DNA of 64,000 bases from Bordetella parapertussis (GTDB lineage Bacteria > Pseudomonadota > Gammaproteobacteria > Burkholderiales > Burkholderiaceae_B): the NCBI GenBank assembly GCA_945897365.1, contig CAMDFD010000007.1:93635-157634 (forward strand), written 5' to 3'. The notes beneath the pieces were generated by a model. The model was not told where the DNA came from, searched no databases, and saw only the letters and a list, made by a program, of their open reading frames with translations. A program made the translations under genes and the position numbers. Shown here piece by piece: positions 52,811-61,466 of the stretch (positions are counted from its first letter, which is position 1; each line of letters opens with the position of its first letter).

Positions 52811-53590
52811 ATGCTTAAAGGTAAAGCCGCTCTTGTCACGGGCTCAAGCGGAGGAATCGGTTTGGCGATTGCCCAGGAGTTAGCGGCGGCTGGCTGTCAT
52901 GTGGTCCTGCACGGGCTTGAGGACCCGAGCAGTGTCGCAGAGCAACTCGCCGCAATCCGCTCGCAGGGTGTGACAGCGCACTATCACCAAAAGGATTTGC
53001 AAAATCCCACGGAAGTTGAGCAGCTCGTAGCGTTGACTCTTGAGCAATTCGGGTCCATCGATATCTTGGTCAATAATGCGGTGACTCGGCATTTTTCACC
53101 TATCGAGGCGTTTCCTTCAGAGCGCTGGGATCAGGCTTTGGCAGTCAATCTTAGTGCCCCCTTTTTTTTAGTTAAAAGGGTGCTGCCTTTGATGCGTCAA
53201 GCGGGTTGGGGTCGCATCATCAATATGACTTCTGTATATGGGTCGCGCGGCACGCCCAATCGTATTGACTATGTTACGACTAAAAGCGCACTGATTGGGA
53301 TGACCAGGGCGATTGCTGCTGAAGTGGTCGGGCAAAATATCACCTGCAATGCGTTATGTCCCGGTTCGGTGTTGACGCCGAATATCGAGAGTCGTATTCG
53401 TGCCTTGATGCAGGAAAAAAAACTCGATTGGGACGTTGCGACGGCGGAGTTTCTGTACGGCAAACAACCCGGTGGGAAGTTGATTCCAGCAAAACACTTG
53501 GCTGAGCTCGCTCTTTTTTTGTGTACGCCCGCTGGTGGTCAGATGAACGGAGCCGTGCTACCCATGGAAAATGGTTGGTTAGCGCTTTAA
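52811..53590 (+). CDS. SDR family oxidoreductase (3-hydroxybutyrate-dehydrogenase-like)
   Basis: A 259-residue SDR: LVTGSSGGIGLAIAQEL, NNAV near residue 87, NMTSVYGSRGTPNRIDYVTTKSAL with the Tyr-Lys pair, then CNALCPGSVLTPNIE. The pattern LCPG..LTP and the long C-terminal insertion resemble D-3-hydroxybutyrate dehydrogenases. The ATG at 52811 follows TTAAGGAATTTGCA; an in-frame GTG at 52793 is less likely. It closes the island 46691-53590 and may oxidise a hydroxy acid taken up by the receptors in front. Confidence 0.88.
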   Translation: MLKGKAALVTGSSGGIGLAIAQELAAAGCHVVLHGLEDPSSVAEQLAAIRSQGVTAHYHQKDLQNPTEVEQLVALTLEQFGSIDILVNNAVTRHFSPIEAFPSERWDQALAVNLSAPFFLVKRVLPLMRQAGWGRIINMTSVYGSRGTPNRIDYVTTKSALIGMTRAIAAEVVGQNITCNALCPGSVLTPNIESRIRALMQEKKLDWDVATAEFLYGKQPGGKLIPAKHLAELALFLCTPAGGQMNGAVLPMENGWLAL

Positions 53591-53638
53591 ATTCTTGGGT
53601 TATTCTGTTTTTTAATTTTTGCCCGACGGATTAATAAA

Positions 53639-55264
53639 ATGACCCTTAGCTTGTGGCGCTGGATAGACCGCAATATTCTGGAGCTTGGACGTGAAGTGCG
53701 TCTATCCTATTTGCCGCCGTTGATGGTGTACATGGCAGCGGGTATTGCCAGTCTGACGGGTATTGTGGGGACGTTTTTTGTTAAAGACTACCTCAATCTT
53801 TCCGTTGCCTTTTTAGCAGCTTTAAGCTTTTGGGTGGTCATTCCCTGGTCGCTCAAAATGGTGCTTGGCCACTTGATTGACTTGCTTTGGCGCTGGAAAA
53901 ACTTGCTTCTTTTTTTAGGGGCAAGTTTGATTGCGGCAAGTTTGCTCATCATGGTGGGACTGATCGGCAGCCGTGAGGCGATGGCCACCATCATGCCCGT
54001 TGAACGTTGGTTTGTGTTGAGTGCTTTGCTCGCACCCATTGGGTATGTGTTGCAGGATGCCGTTGCTGACGCGATGACCGTTGAGGCGGTTCCTCGTGTC
54101 GATGATGAAGGTAAGCCTATTGATCCTGAGCGTCGGAAATTAATGCACACCACCATGCAGACGCTTGGGCGCGTGGCGATCATTGGAGGCTCGGTTTTTG
54201 TCGCTGCGATCAACTTGTATGTCTTCGCAGGCGTGCAGCAGCTCGACGAAGCGCAGAAAGTCGAAAAGTATTTGCAGGTCTATCTCATTTCGCTGGCGAT
54301 TCCTTTGATCTCTGTGTTGGGCGTCGTGTTGGCTTCTGTGTTGCAGGCGAGGGCGCACAAGAAGCTGCTGGCGCAAGGTATTTCAGCTAAAGATGCTCAT
54401 AGCCTTCTGACGGGTGACATCGAACCCACCAAACCGAATTGGGTCATTTTGGGTGGCAGTTTAGTATTCGTTGCCTTTACGATGGCAATGGGACTGTCAC
54501 AGATGCCTTATGGGCAGGAAATTATTTTTATCGGTTCTCTGACGATTGTGACGTTTCTGATCGCGAGACTGACCCGCGATTTAGAGCCCTCAATGCGTTC
54601 AACGCTGGTGGGAACCGCGATCGTGATCTTTGTGTTTCGCGCCATTCCGAGTCCTGGACCCGGTGTGACGTGGTGGATGATCGACGAGCTCAAATTTGAT
54701 CAACACTTTTTTTCGATATTGTCTTTAATCGCCAGTACTTTGTCGCTGCTTGGAATGTTTATTTTTCGTCGTTTCATGGCAGAGCGCTCGATTGCCTACG
54801 TGGTTGGAACATTAACCTTGTTTGGCACGGTGTTGGCGTTACCGACAATTGGCATGTACTACGGACTGCATCAATGGACAAGCGCGATGACGGGTGGTGT
54901 CGTCGATGCGCGTTTTATCGCGTTGGTAGATGCTGCGTTGGAGTCACCTCTTGGGCAGGTCGCGATGATCCCGATGCTTGCCTGGATCGCGCGCTCGGCG
55001 CCTGAAAATCTCAAGGCGACTTATTTTGCCGTGATGGCGTCGTTTACAAATCTCGCGCTGTCGTTGAGTCAATTGGGTACAAAATATCTCAATCAAATTT
55101 TTACAGTCACCCGTGAAGTGAAAAATCCATTGACCGGTATTGTCGAAGTCGCTGCCAATTACAGTAGCTTGGGATCAATATTGGCGACCTCGATTTTGAT
55201 TGGTTTTACGTTACCGTTTCTCGCGATTATTTTTGTGAAGCTGACACGCTTTAAAACCGCTTAG
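53639..55264 (+). CDS. BT1/folate-biopterin-transporter-like membrane protein
   Basis: A 541-residue protein with about 12 hydrophobic segments. PWSLKMVLGHLIDLLWRW at about residue 70, and GYVLQDAVADAMTVEAVPR near residue 137, are the PW..K...G...D and QD..ADA.TVE marks of the BT1 branch of the major facilitator superfamily. BT1 proteins carry folates or pterins in protists and plants; bacterial homologues are little studied and the ligand is unknown. An unusually polar 40-residue loop (VDDEGKPIDPERRK) follows the fourth helix. The gene starts 48 bp after the SDR and overlaps the convergent lipoprotein gene by 4 bp. Confidence 0.78.
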   Translation: MTLSLWRWIDRNILELGREVRLSYLPPLMVYMAAGIASLTGIVGTFFVKDYLNLSVAFLAALSFWVVIPWSLKMVLGHLIDLLWRWKNLLLFLGASLIAASLLIMVGLIGSREAMATIMPVERWFVLSALLAPIGYVLQDAVADAMTVEAVPRVDDEGKPIDPERRKLMHTTMQTLGRVAIIGGSVFVAAINLYVFAGVQQLDEAQKVEKYLQVYLISLAIPLISVLGVVLASVLQARAHKKLLAQGISAKDAHSLLTGDIEPTKPNWVILGGSLVFVAFTMAMGLSQMPYGQEIIFIGSLTIVTFLIARLTRDLEPSMRSTLVGTAIVIFVFRAIPSPGPGVTWWMIDELKFDQHFFSILSLIASTLSLLGMFIFRRFMAERSIAYVVGTLTLFGTVLALPTIGMYYGLHQWTSAMTGGVVDARFIALVDAALESPLGQVAMIPMLAWIARSAPENLKATYFAVMASFTNLALSLSQLGTKYLNQIFTVTREVKNPLTGIVEVAANYSSLGSILATSILIGFTLPFLAIIFVKLTRFKTA

Positions 55265-56154
55265 TTTTGAGCCAATCTCTTGGGTGTCAATGCAGCAAAG
55301 TCCTGAGCATAGCCGCGGAGTTTCTTTTGAAGAAATCTCTTTTGTTCAGGACTGGCGAGGTTGAGGATCTCGGCAGTTGCTTGTGCCCACTCCGCCCTCA
55401 AGGTGTCACGTTGTGCGTCGAGCATCGGCTCACGATAGCGACTCAGGCTTTTTAGGTAATCCTCTAGAGCCTCTTGCGCCTGAAATGGCTGCGCATTATT
55501 TTGCGCTTGAATGAGTCCGATGAGGGCTTGTTGTCGCAACTGTCTTTCCTCGTACCAGGCCGTAATGATGGGCGCGCGCCGATCGGATACGCTGATCAAA
55601 ATATTTTTTTGCTGCGGCGTTAATGGTCCAAGCCAGTCCTCAAAGCGCTTGGTCACGCGCGTATGCCGTTTTTTGACATTGGCCGGCCGATCAGCGTTTT
55701 TAAGATAGTCTGAAACGTACTCATCATTGCTATCTTTAAACTTCGTCTGCAGTTGCTTAAGTTGTTGAGGGCCCAAGGTCACAAGGAGTGGGGCGAGCTG
55801 AACGGCTGCGCGCGCGCCTAAAGTTTGAAGTTGCTGTTCGATCGTTTCTTGGATAGAGAGGATTTCAGTGCTTGAAAAAGGCTCTGGACTCGACAAACGA
55901 TTTGCCCATTGATTGAGTGTTGTCGAGTAACGCGGAAGCTTTTCGTCATGCCATACCGCGAAGGTCGCCAACTCCTGATCAAGCAGGGCTTGTTGTTTAT
56001 CATCCAAATTGAGATAAGTGTTCATACGATAGGCAATCAAACCCGGCGCATAGTTGTAAGCCAACTGTAGAGTACTGCAGGCTGTCAATATCAAGGCCGC
56101 AGTCGCGATTAAACTGGATTTCAAGAATCGCATGAGGGGATTTAAGACACGCAT
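55261..56154 (-). CDS. DUF6279 family lipoprotein
   Basis: A 297-residue protein with a lipoprotein signal: a hydrophobic stretch ending in the lipobox LILTAC near residue 25. The rest is helical and charged, with STLQLAYNYAPGLIAYRMNTYLNLDDKQ right after the anchor, the mark of DUF6279. It is probably anchored in the outer membrane. An alternative start at 56133 (MRFLKSSL) would also give the signal. The function is not known. It is convergent with the BT1-like gene. Confidence 0.85.
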   Translation of the reverse strand: MRVLNPLMRFLKSSLIATAALILTACSTLQLAYNYAPGLIAYRMNTYLNLDDKQQALLDQELATFAVWHDEKLPRYSTTLNQWANRLSSPEPFSSTEILSIQETIEQQLQTLGARAAVQLAPLLVTLGPQQLKQLQTKFKDSNDEYVSDYLKNADRPANVKKRHTRVTKRFEDWLGPLTPQQKNILISVSDRRAPIITAWYEERQLRQQALIGLIQAQNNAQPFQAQEALEDYLKSLSRYREPMLDAQRDTLRAEWAQATAEILNLASPEQKRFLQKKLRGYAQDFAALTPKRLAQN

Positions 56155-56254
56155 CAGGGTTGCCGGCTAGTATCTTGATGAATCTATTTGGCGATGTCTT
56201 ATTTTGCCACTGAATAGTATTTTTATAGAAATAACAGGGATCGGAGAAGGTGAT

Positions 56255-57181
56255 ATGGACGCGTTTTATGCGGATCATTTTGTTTTGCCTCTGCCAGAGG
56301 GGCATCGTTTCCCGATGTCTAAGTATCGCTTGCTGCGCGATGGGGTGGCAGGGGCGTCTGGCTTGCAGTTGTGCGAGGCTCCCGCGGCGACTGATACGCA
56401 GTTACTGTTGGCCCACGACCCCGTTTATGTTCAAAAGGTCGTGACTGGGACCCTTCAAGCCAAGGAACAGCGTGAAATTGGTTTCCCTTGGACACCAGGA
56501 ATGGTTGAGCGCTCACGTCGTTCTGTCGGTGCAACCATCGCCGCTTGTCAGTCAGCCATGCGCGACGGAATCGCTGTCAATCTTGCCGGTGGTACGCATC
56601 ATGCCTATCGGGATAAGGGGAGTGGTTTTTGCGTCTTTAATGACGCAGCTGTGGCCGCTCGCGTCATGCAGCGAGCCTCAGATCGCTGTTTAAAGATTGC
56701 CGTGATTGATCTGGATGTGCATCAGGGTAATGGTACGGCCGCAATTTTTAAAAATGACCCTAGTGTTTTCACCCTTTCCTTGCATGGCGAGAAAAATTTT
56801 CCTTTCAGAAAAGAACCCAGTGACTTGGACGTTCCTTTGGCGGACGGAATATCGGACGACGTCTATTTAGAGGCTTTGGACGGGGCCCTTTCGCAGCTCA
56901 GCATGCTTTTCGATGCGCAGTTATTAATCTTTCTTGCGGGAGCAGATCCACATGAAGGTGATCGATTGGGCCGTCTCAAGCTGACAAATGCGGGAATGCT
57001 CGCCCGCGATCGGATGGTGTTCGATTATGCGAGACGCTTGAACATACCCGTTGCTGTCAGCATGGCGGGTGGCTATGGGATCAACATTGCAACGACGGTT
57101 GCTGTTCATCGCCAGACTGTGCTGGAGGCACTTGATTTCAGTCATTCCTTTCAAAAAGCGCCGTTCCCGCTTGAGTATTGA
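56255..57181 (+). CDS. Histone-deacetylase-family hydrolase (acetoin-utilisation / AcuC-like)
   Basis: A 308-residue zinc amidohydrolase of the arginase/deacetylase fold. GGTHHAYRD (His115, His116) is the charge-relay pair, DLDVHQGNG carries metal ligands Asp154 and His156, and AGADPHEGDRLGRL carries the third metal Asp. It may deacetylate acetylated polyamines or lysines. The ATG at 56255 follows TCGGAGAAGGTGAT, and an upstream frame start at 56204 is unlikely. The gene stands alone, divergent from the DUF6279 lipoprotein. Confidence 0.88.
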   Translation: MDAFYADHFVLPLPEGHRFPMSKYRLLRDGVAGASGLQLCEAPAATDTQLLLAHDPVYVQKVVTGTLQAKEQREIGFPWTPGMVERSRRSVGATIAACQSAMRDGIAVNLAGGTHHAYRDKGSGFCVFNDAAVAARVMQRASDRCLKIAVIDLDVHQGNGTAAIFKNDPSVFTLSLHGEKNFPFRKEPSDLDVPLADGISDDVYLEALDGALSQLSMLFDAQLLIFLAGADPHEGDRLGRLKLTNAGMLARDRMVFDYARRLNIPVAVSMAGGYGINIATTVAVHRQTVLEALDFSHSFQKAPFPLEY

Positions 57182-57289
57182 TCCACATCAACGTTTTTCA
57201 AGGGTGAACGGGGTTAGAATCAAATGGAAATTTAAGAAAACAGCCGCTGTTTGACAGTACTTAATTAATAATTTGAAGGAGAATTCCAC

Positions 57290-57790
57290 ATGGCGCACAC
57301 ACTTCAACAATTTGCTGGTCAATGTCACGATTTACTCAATGCTCATCCCGGTCCCGCCGGTCGTCAAAAGGTTGCGGATCTTTTAAAAGAGGTATTGGTG
57401 GATAAACAATTCGTTGAGGCGAATCTTGGTCCAAATATCGGTGAGCGCGAAGTCATTTACGAAGATCCAGAATTAGGATTCTGTATCGTGGCACATAATT
57501 ATCAGGGTGCGAAAAGTTCAACTCCGCATGATCACGCCCACTCCTGGGCGATTTATGGACAAGCGCGTGGCGAAACCGAAATGCGCGATTACGCTTTGAT
57601 CGAAGCGGCCTCGGGTGACAAGCCAGGCAAAGTGCGTCAGACCAAGACCTACACGCTGACGCCAGGTGTGGCACACGTCTACAACGAAGGTGATTTGCAT
57701 GCGCCCGAGCGCGTGGCTTCGACGAGTCTGATTCGTGTCGAAGGCACAAATATGTCAAAGGTTAAGCGCGCGGCTTACGAGGTCGTTTGA
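57290..57790 (+). CDS. Cupin-fold protein, cysteine-dioxygenase-like
   Basis: A 166-residue single cupin. The metal site appears as TPHDHAHSWAIYGQARGETEM at residues 80-100, which includes His82, His84 and His86, and the second strand pair contains VAHVYNEGDLHAP. The spacing fits a small mononuclear iron or nickel enzyme of the cysteine/3-mercaptopropionate dioxygenase group, but I see no proof of thiol activity. The ATG follows AGGAGAATTCCAC. It is 108 bp after the deacetylase gene, with a small palindrome between (AACAGCCGCTGTT), and convergent with the TAXI receptor. Confidence 0.75.
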   Translation: MAHTLQQFAGQCHDLLNAHPGPAGRQKVADLLKEVLVDKQFVEANLGPNIGEREVIYEDPELGFCIVAHNYQGAKSSTPHDHAHSWAIYGQARGETEMRDYALIEAASGDKPGKVRQTKTYTLTPGVAHVYNEGDLHAPERVASTSLIRVEGTNMSKVKRAAYEVV

Positions 57791-57800
57791 GGACACTGCC

Positions 57801-57838
57801 AGCAACCATGACATTCATTGATGCATGTCATGGTTGCT
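57801..57838. terminator. Hairpin between convergent genes
   Basis: A 13-bp perfect stem (57801-57813 with 57826-57838) encloses a 12-nt loop, placed between the cupin gene and the TAXI receptor gene. It has no T tract on either strand, so it may slow but not fully stop transcription. Confidence 0.6.
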
Positions 57839-57878
57839 AGGCTCAAAACTGAGAATTAAAAATCGCAGAGGCCCGAGA

Positions 57879-58832
57879 TCAAAGTGCGCCGACTTCTTTA
57901 AAGTACTTGATCGCACCTGGATGCATGGGGATGCCAGCATCGGCAGCCATCATTTTCGGCGTCAATTCTCCAATCGACTTATTGACTGCGGACATGGACG
58001 AAATGTTTTGAGCCATGGTCTTGACCATGTTGTAAACAACTTGCTCGGGCATATCGCAACTCACGATCAGATGGGTTTGATAGCCGATGACAGGAACGTC
58101 CTTGTCTTGTTTCGGATAGGTGCCGGCTTTAATGATCAGCTTGCTGTAGCCTGCGTTCATTTTGCGCATGCCATCCATTGTTTTGTCGTCAACGGGGACA
58201 AGCTTGATATCACGCGCACTTGCCAGATCCATCACGGCTGAGGCGGGTGCCGTCGTACCAAGGGTAAAGACATCCACATGTCCATCTTTCATCATCGAAA
58301 CGGCATCGGTGTAGCTTGCTTGGAAATTCATCCGCGAGAGTCCGCTGTAGTCGAAACCGTTGAGCTTGAGTATGGATGCGGTAATAGCCTCTGCAGTATT
58401 GCCTTTAGATTGCGCGACCAGACGCTTGCCTTTGATGTCTGCGTAAGAGTTGACCTTGGATGATGCGGTCGCAACGACTTGGAAATACTGTGGATAAATG
58501 TTTGTCATCTGGCAGACCTTGCTGGTCTTCTCTTTGAAGGGCGCGTTACCCAATGCGCCATCGACCGCGCTGCTGGAGTTGGAGAAGCCGATTTGAGCCT
58601 TACCTGTCTGGACGCCAATCACATTGGCGATACCCGCGCCAGGTTGAGCTGTGATTTGGAGACCAGGAATCGCTTTTTCCCACATGCCTTTGAGGGCGCC
58701 ACCGAGCGGCACCCAAACACCACCTTGTGGACCGGTCATGAGTGTGACTTGCTGCGCGGATACGGGTGCTGCGGCAAGCAAAGCGGCGCCTAGCGCTGCG
58801 GCTGAAAGTGCATGTTTTGCGGATTGTTTCAT
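57879..58832 (-). CDS. TAXI-family TRAP transporter solute receptor
   Basis: A 317-residue TAXI receptor (TRAP-associated extracytoplasmic immunogenic type). Sec signal peptide with cleavage after APVSAQ. The typical N-terminal TGPQGGVWVPLGGALKGMWEK and the STRG-like element follow, then QVTLMTG. TAXI receptors bind dicarboxylates, glutamate or similar acids and work with a fused DctQM permease. No such permease gene is in this window, so the receptor is an orphan here. The ATG follows GGAGATTTC. Upstream, 58833-59031, I see no gene. Confidence 0.87.
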   Translation of the reverse strand: MKQSAKHALSAAALGAALLAAAPVSAQQVTLMTGPQGGVWVPLGGALKGMWEKAIPGLQITAQPGAGIANVIGVQTGKAQIGFSNSSSAVDGALGNAPFKEKTSKVCQMTNIYPQYFQVVATASSKVNSYADIKGKRLVAQSKGNTAEAITASILKLNGFDYSGLSRMNFQASYTDAVSMMKDGHVDVFTLGTTAPASAVMDLASARDIKLVPVDDKTMDGMRKMNAGYSKLIIKAGTYPKQDKDVPVIGYQTHLIVSCDMPEQVVYNMVKTMAQNISSMSAVNKSIGELTPKMMAADAGIPMHPGAIKYFKEVGAL

Positions 58833-59031
58833 GAAATCTCCAAATGATTTTTATGCAAAAAACACGCCTGTCGTCCTTTAGCACTCAAGGCCGTCAGTCG
58901 TATTCATCAAGCGGCTTGAGGTCATCAAACCGGTATTTGATTCTATACAACCACGTGTTGAAAGTGAATTAGCCTAAACCCACCCCTACGTGGGATTGAG
59001 TGCATCGTTAACCTTAAATTCGTTCTTTTTA

Positions 59032-60240
59032 TTAGGGTTTACCAGAGCTTTCTGTGTCGGATTTGGTGCTTTTGAAGAACAAATCCATGATCACCTTGCT
59101 ATCAATCATTTCGCCTGCGAGCGTGCGGGTCAAAATCTCGCTACCCAGCATTTGGGGAGAAAAGATCATGTCGGGGTGAACACGTTGAATTTTTGAGAGA
59201 TGGACTGACTCGTTGACGACGGAGACGGTTTTAACGCTACTGTTACCGACGAGTTCTTTGGCGGCCAAGATGATGAATGCATTTTCTGAATCGTCGTCTT
59301 TGAGCGCCAACAGGTATTGAGCTTCCGCCAATCCTGCCTCTTTGAGTACAGCGAGCGTCGTCGCATCGCCCACCAAAACATCGGTATGCGCTGGATATTG
59401 AGGCGTCACGTTAGGCATGACAATCGCCGTCACGTGTTGGCCACGGGCCAATAATCCCGCAATAACATTTATGGCGAGTGGGGTGGCACCGCAAACAATG
59501 ACATGATTTTTTCTCATGGAAAGGATAGCCCTTTTACTAATGAACTTTTTAAGATTGCCGCCAATGAGGGGTCCGGCAAGCGCGCTGATCGTCGTCGCAA
59601 AAACAGTGACGCCAAAAATGACAATGGAAATAACAAACAGTCGGGAAGTCTGATTAATGGGGATAATATCTCCGTAGCCGACAGTCGCCATCGTAATGAC
59701 AGAAAAATAAAGGGCTGCAACAGGGTCTTCGATAGGTGGATGAAAAGCGTTACCTAAGTAAAGAGTGCCAGAAACCGAATAAAAGAGCAGCCAACTGACG
59801 CTGATGATGGCGTACATACTGCTTGCAGCAAAGCTGATGCGGCTAAAGACTTGCCAGTGCTTGAGCAGGACTAAAAACAAGGCAATATTGCACGCCGATA
59901 AAAGAACATGGCCTCTAGCGGTGTAGAGCTCAATCATCAGCGCGAACGCTAGCATGGTCAGCGAAAGCACCCAAGCGACTCGGGCACGCCAGAGCAAGCC
60001 GGCAGACATAATCATCATGCCCAAACCCACAGCAAGGCGTGGTAGCTCGATCAGGCCGATCGTATTCATCACGTCTTGCCAGCTTTCATTCAGAAGAAGC
60101 CAGTCGTGATGTTCAGAGGCTAGTATCCGCACCGCTAGCGGCCAGATAAATATCCATGCGTATAGAAAAACAAGAAGTCCCAGCCATAAATTGGCCGGGA
60201 ACATCTTGCTGATTTTGAGTGCAGGATGTTTGTTGAGCAC
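59032..60240 (-). CDS. kch: Kch-like voltage-gated potassium channel with RCK domain
   Basis: A 402-residue channel. About six hydrophobic segments lie in the first 225 residues. The selectivity filter TVGYGD is at 186-191, followed by the inner helix VIVIFGVTVFATTISALAGPL. A basic linker (KKFISKRAILSMRKNH) leads to an RCK/TrkA-N domain beginning HVIVCGATPLAINVIAGLLARGQ, whose Gly-X-Gly region is modified (GATPLA), so NAD binding is uncertain. The size matches E. coli Kch. It is not linked in function to its neighbours. Confidence 0.88.
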   Translation of the reverse strand: MLNKHPALKISKMFPANLWLGLLVFLYAWIFIWPLAVRILASEHHDWLLLNESWQDVMNTIGLIELPRLAVGLGMMIMSAGLLWRARVAWVLSLTMLAFALMIELYTARGHVLLSACNIALFLVLLKHWQVFSRISFAASSMYAIISVSWLLFYSVSGTLYLGNAFHPPIEDPVAALYFSVITMATVGYGDIIPINQTSRLFVISIVIFGVTVFATTISALAGPLIGGNLKKFISKRAILSMRKNHVIVCGATPLAINVIAGLLARGQHVTAIVMPNVTPQYPAHTDVLVGDATTLAVLKEAGLAEAQYLLALKDDDSENAFIILAAKELVGNSSVKTVSVVNESVHLSKIQRVHPDMIFSPQMLGSEILTRTLAGEMIDSKVIMDLFFKSTKSDTESSGKP

Positions 60241-60327
60241 GCGGTGAGTAGGTTCGTTAAAAAGGTTTTTAATGTTAGCCTATTCCTTTGAGCCCGACCC
60301 TCTATTTGCACTGAGAGAGAAATAGTC

Positions 60328-61443
60328 ATGTCCCCTTGGAAAGCGGCGCATCCTGGTGATGCCTTCGAAGATATTGATACACCGGCCTTGGTTCTTGACC
60401 TCGATGCGTTCGAGCGCAACCTCGCGCGAATGCAAAAAGCGCTCGAGGGCAGCAATATGCGTCTCAGGCCTCATGCCAAGAGCCATAAGTGCCCTGATAT
60501 CGCTTTGCGCCAGATTCAGCAGGGTGCGATCGGGATTTGCTGTCAAAAGGTCAGCGAGGCCGCCCGCTTTGTCGAGGCCGGTGTGCAGGATGTACTGATC
60601 ACCAACCAGGTCGTCGGTGCCAAAAAAGTGAGTCATGTGCTGGATATGGCGGCCCGCTCGACGATTGGCGTGCTGGTGGATCACCCCGAACAGGTTGCAC
60701 AGTTTGCGCAAGCGACAAACGCGCGCAAAATCACGGTGGATATATATATTGAAATCGACGTCGGCATGGGCCGCTGTGGCGCGGTTTCTGTCGCCGAAGT
60801 GACCGCCTTAGCTCAGCAAATCAAGGCCGCGCCTTATCTGCGTTTTATGGGCTTGCAGTGTTATCACGGCAGTGCCCAGCACTACCGCGAACCTGAAAAA
60901 AGACAAGCTGCCATTCGTCAAGCTAGTGAGATTGCCATCACCATGCGTGCAGCGATTGAAAAGCTGGGAATGAAAGTCGAGCGTATTACCGGTGCCGGGA
61001 CCGGATCGGTTGTGCTTGAGCGTGATTCAGGCGTCTTCAACGAAGTGCAATCTGGCTCTTATATTTTTATGGATGCCGATTACGCTAAAAATCGACAAGG
61101 TCCTCAAGATATTCAGTTCGAACACGCGCTGTTCGTTAAAACCGCAGTCTTGAGTCGCCCCACGGCGACTCGTGCGGTGGTCGATGCCGGACTGAAAGCA
61201 TCAAGTGTCGACTCTGGTTTGCCTGTGGTGTGGCAAATGCCTGGTGTCGAGTACACCAAGGCGAGCGACGAGCATGGTGTATTGGAGACCGCTCAGGCCA
61301 ATGCTCCTGCGTTGGGCGATAGCGTGTTGCTGGTTCCTGGTCATTGCGATCCGACCGTAAACTTGTATGATGAATTGATTTGTATTCGTGGTGGAAAGGT
61401 TGAAGCAGTTTGGCCGATCACCGCACGTGGTGCCGCACTTTAA
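60328..61443 (+). CDS. D-threonine aldolase / D-serine dehydratase family enzyme
   Basis: A 371-residue PLP enzyme of the fold-type III DSD1 group. It starts with EDIDTPALVLDLDAF; RPHAKSHK holds the PLP lysine (Lys51). QCYHGSAQH lies mid-chain, and the metal site GHCDPT near the end has His339 and Asp341. HxD rather than HxC favours the aldolase over the dehydratase. Such enzymes cleave D-3-hydroxy amino acids to glycine and an aldehyde. The ATG follows GAGAGAAATAGTC. A Bug receptor gene starts 23 bp after it, which may bring in the substrate or be unrelated. Confidence 0.85.
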   Translation: MSPWKAAHPGDAFEDIDTPALVLDLDAFERNLARMQKALEGSNMRLRPHAKSHKCPDIALRQIQQGAIGICCQKVSEAARFVEAGVQDVLITNQVVGAKKVSHVLDMAARSTIGVLVDHPEQVAQFAQATNARKITVDIYIEIDVGMGRCGAVSVAEVTALAQQIKAAPYLRFMGLQCYHGSAQHYREPEKRQAAIRQASEIAITMRAAIEKLGMKVERITGAGTGSVVLERDSGVFNEVQSGSYIFMDADYAKNRQGPQDIQFEHALFVKTAVLSRPTATRAVVDAGLKASSVDSGLPVVWQMPGVEYTKASDEHGVLETAQANAPALGDSVLLVPGHCDPTVNLYDELICIRGGKVEAVWPITARGAAL

Positions 61444-61466
61444 ACACAATATTTGGAGACAACATA

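Noticed and set aside
57200..57262. Small palindrome AACAGCCGCTGTT before the cupin gene
   Set aside because: It is short, without a T tract and without a second copy nearby; chance occurrence is likely, so it is not called as a terminator or operator.
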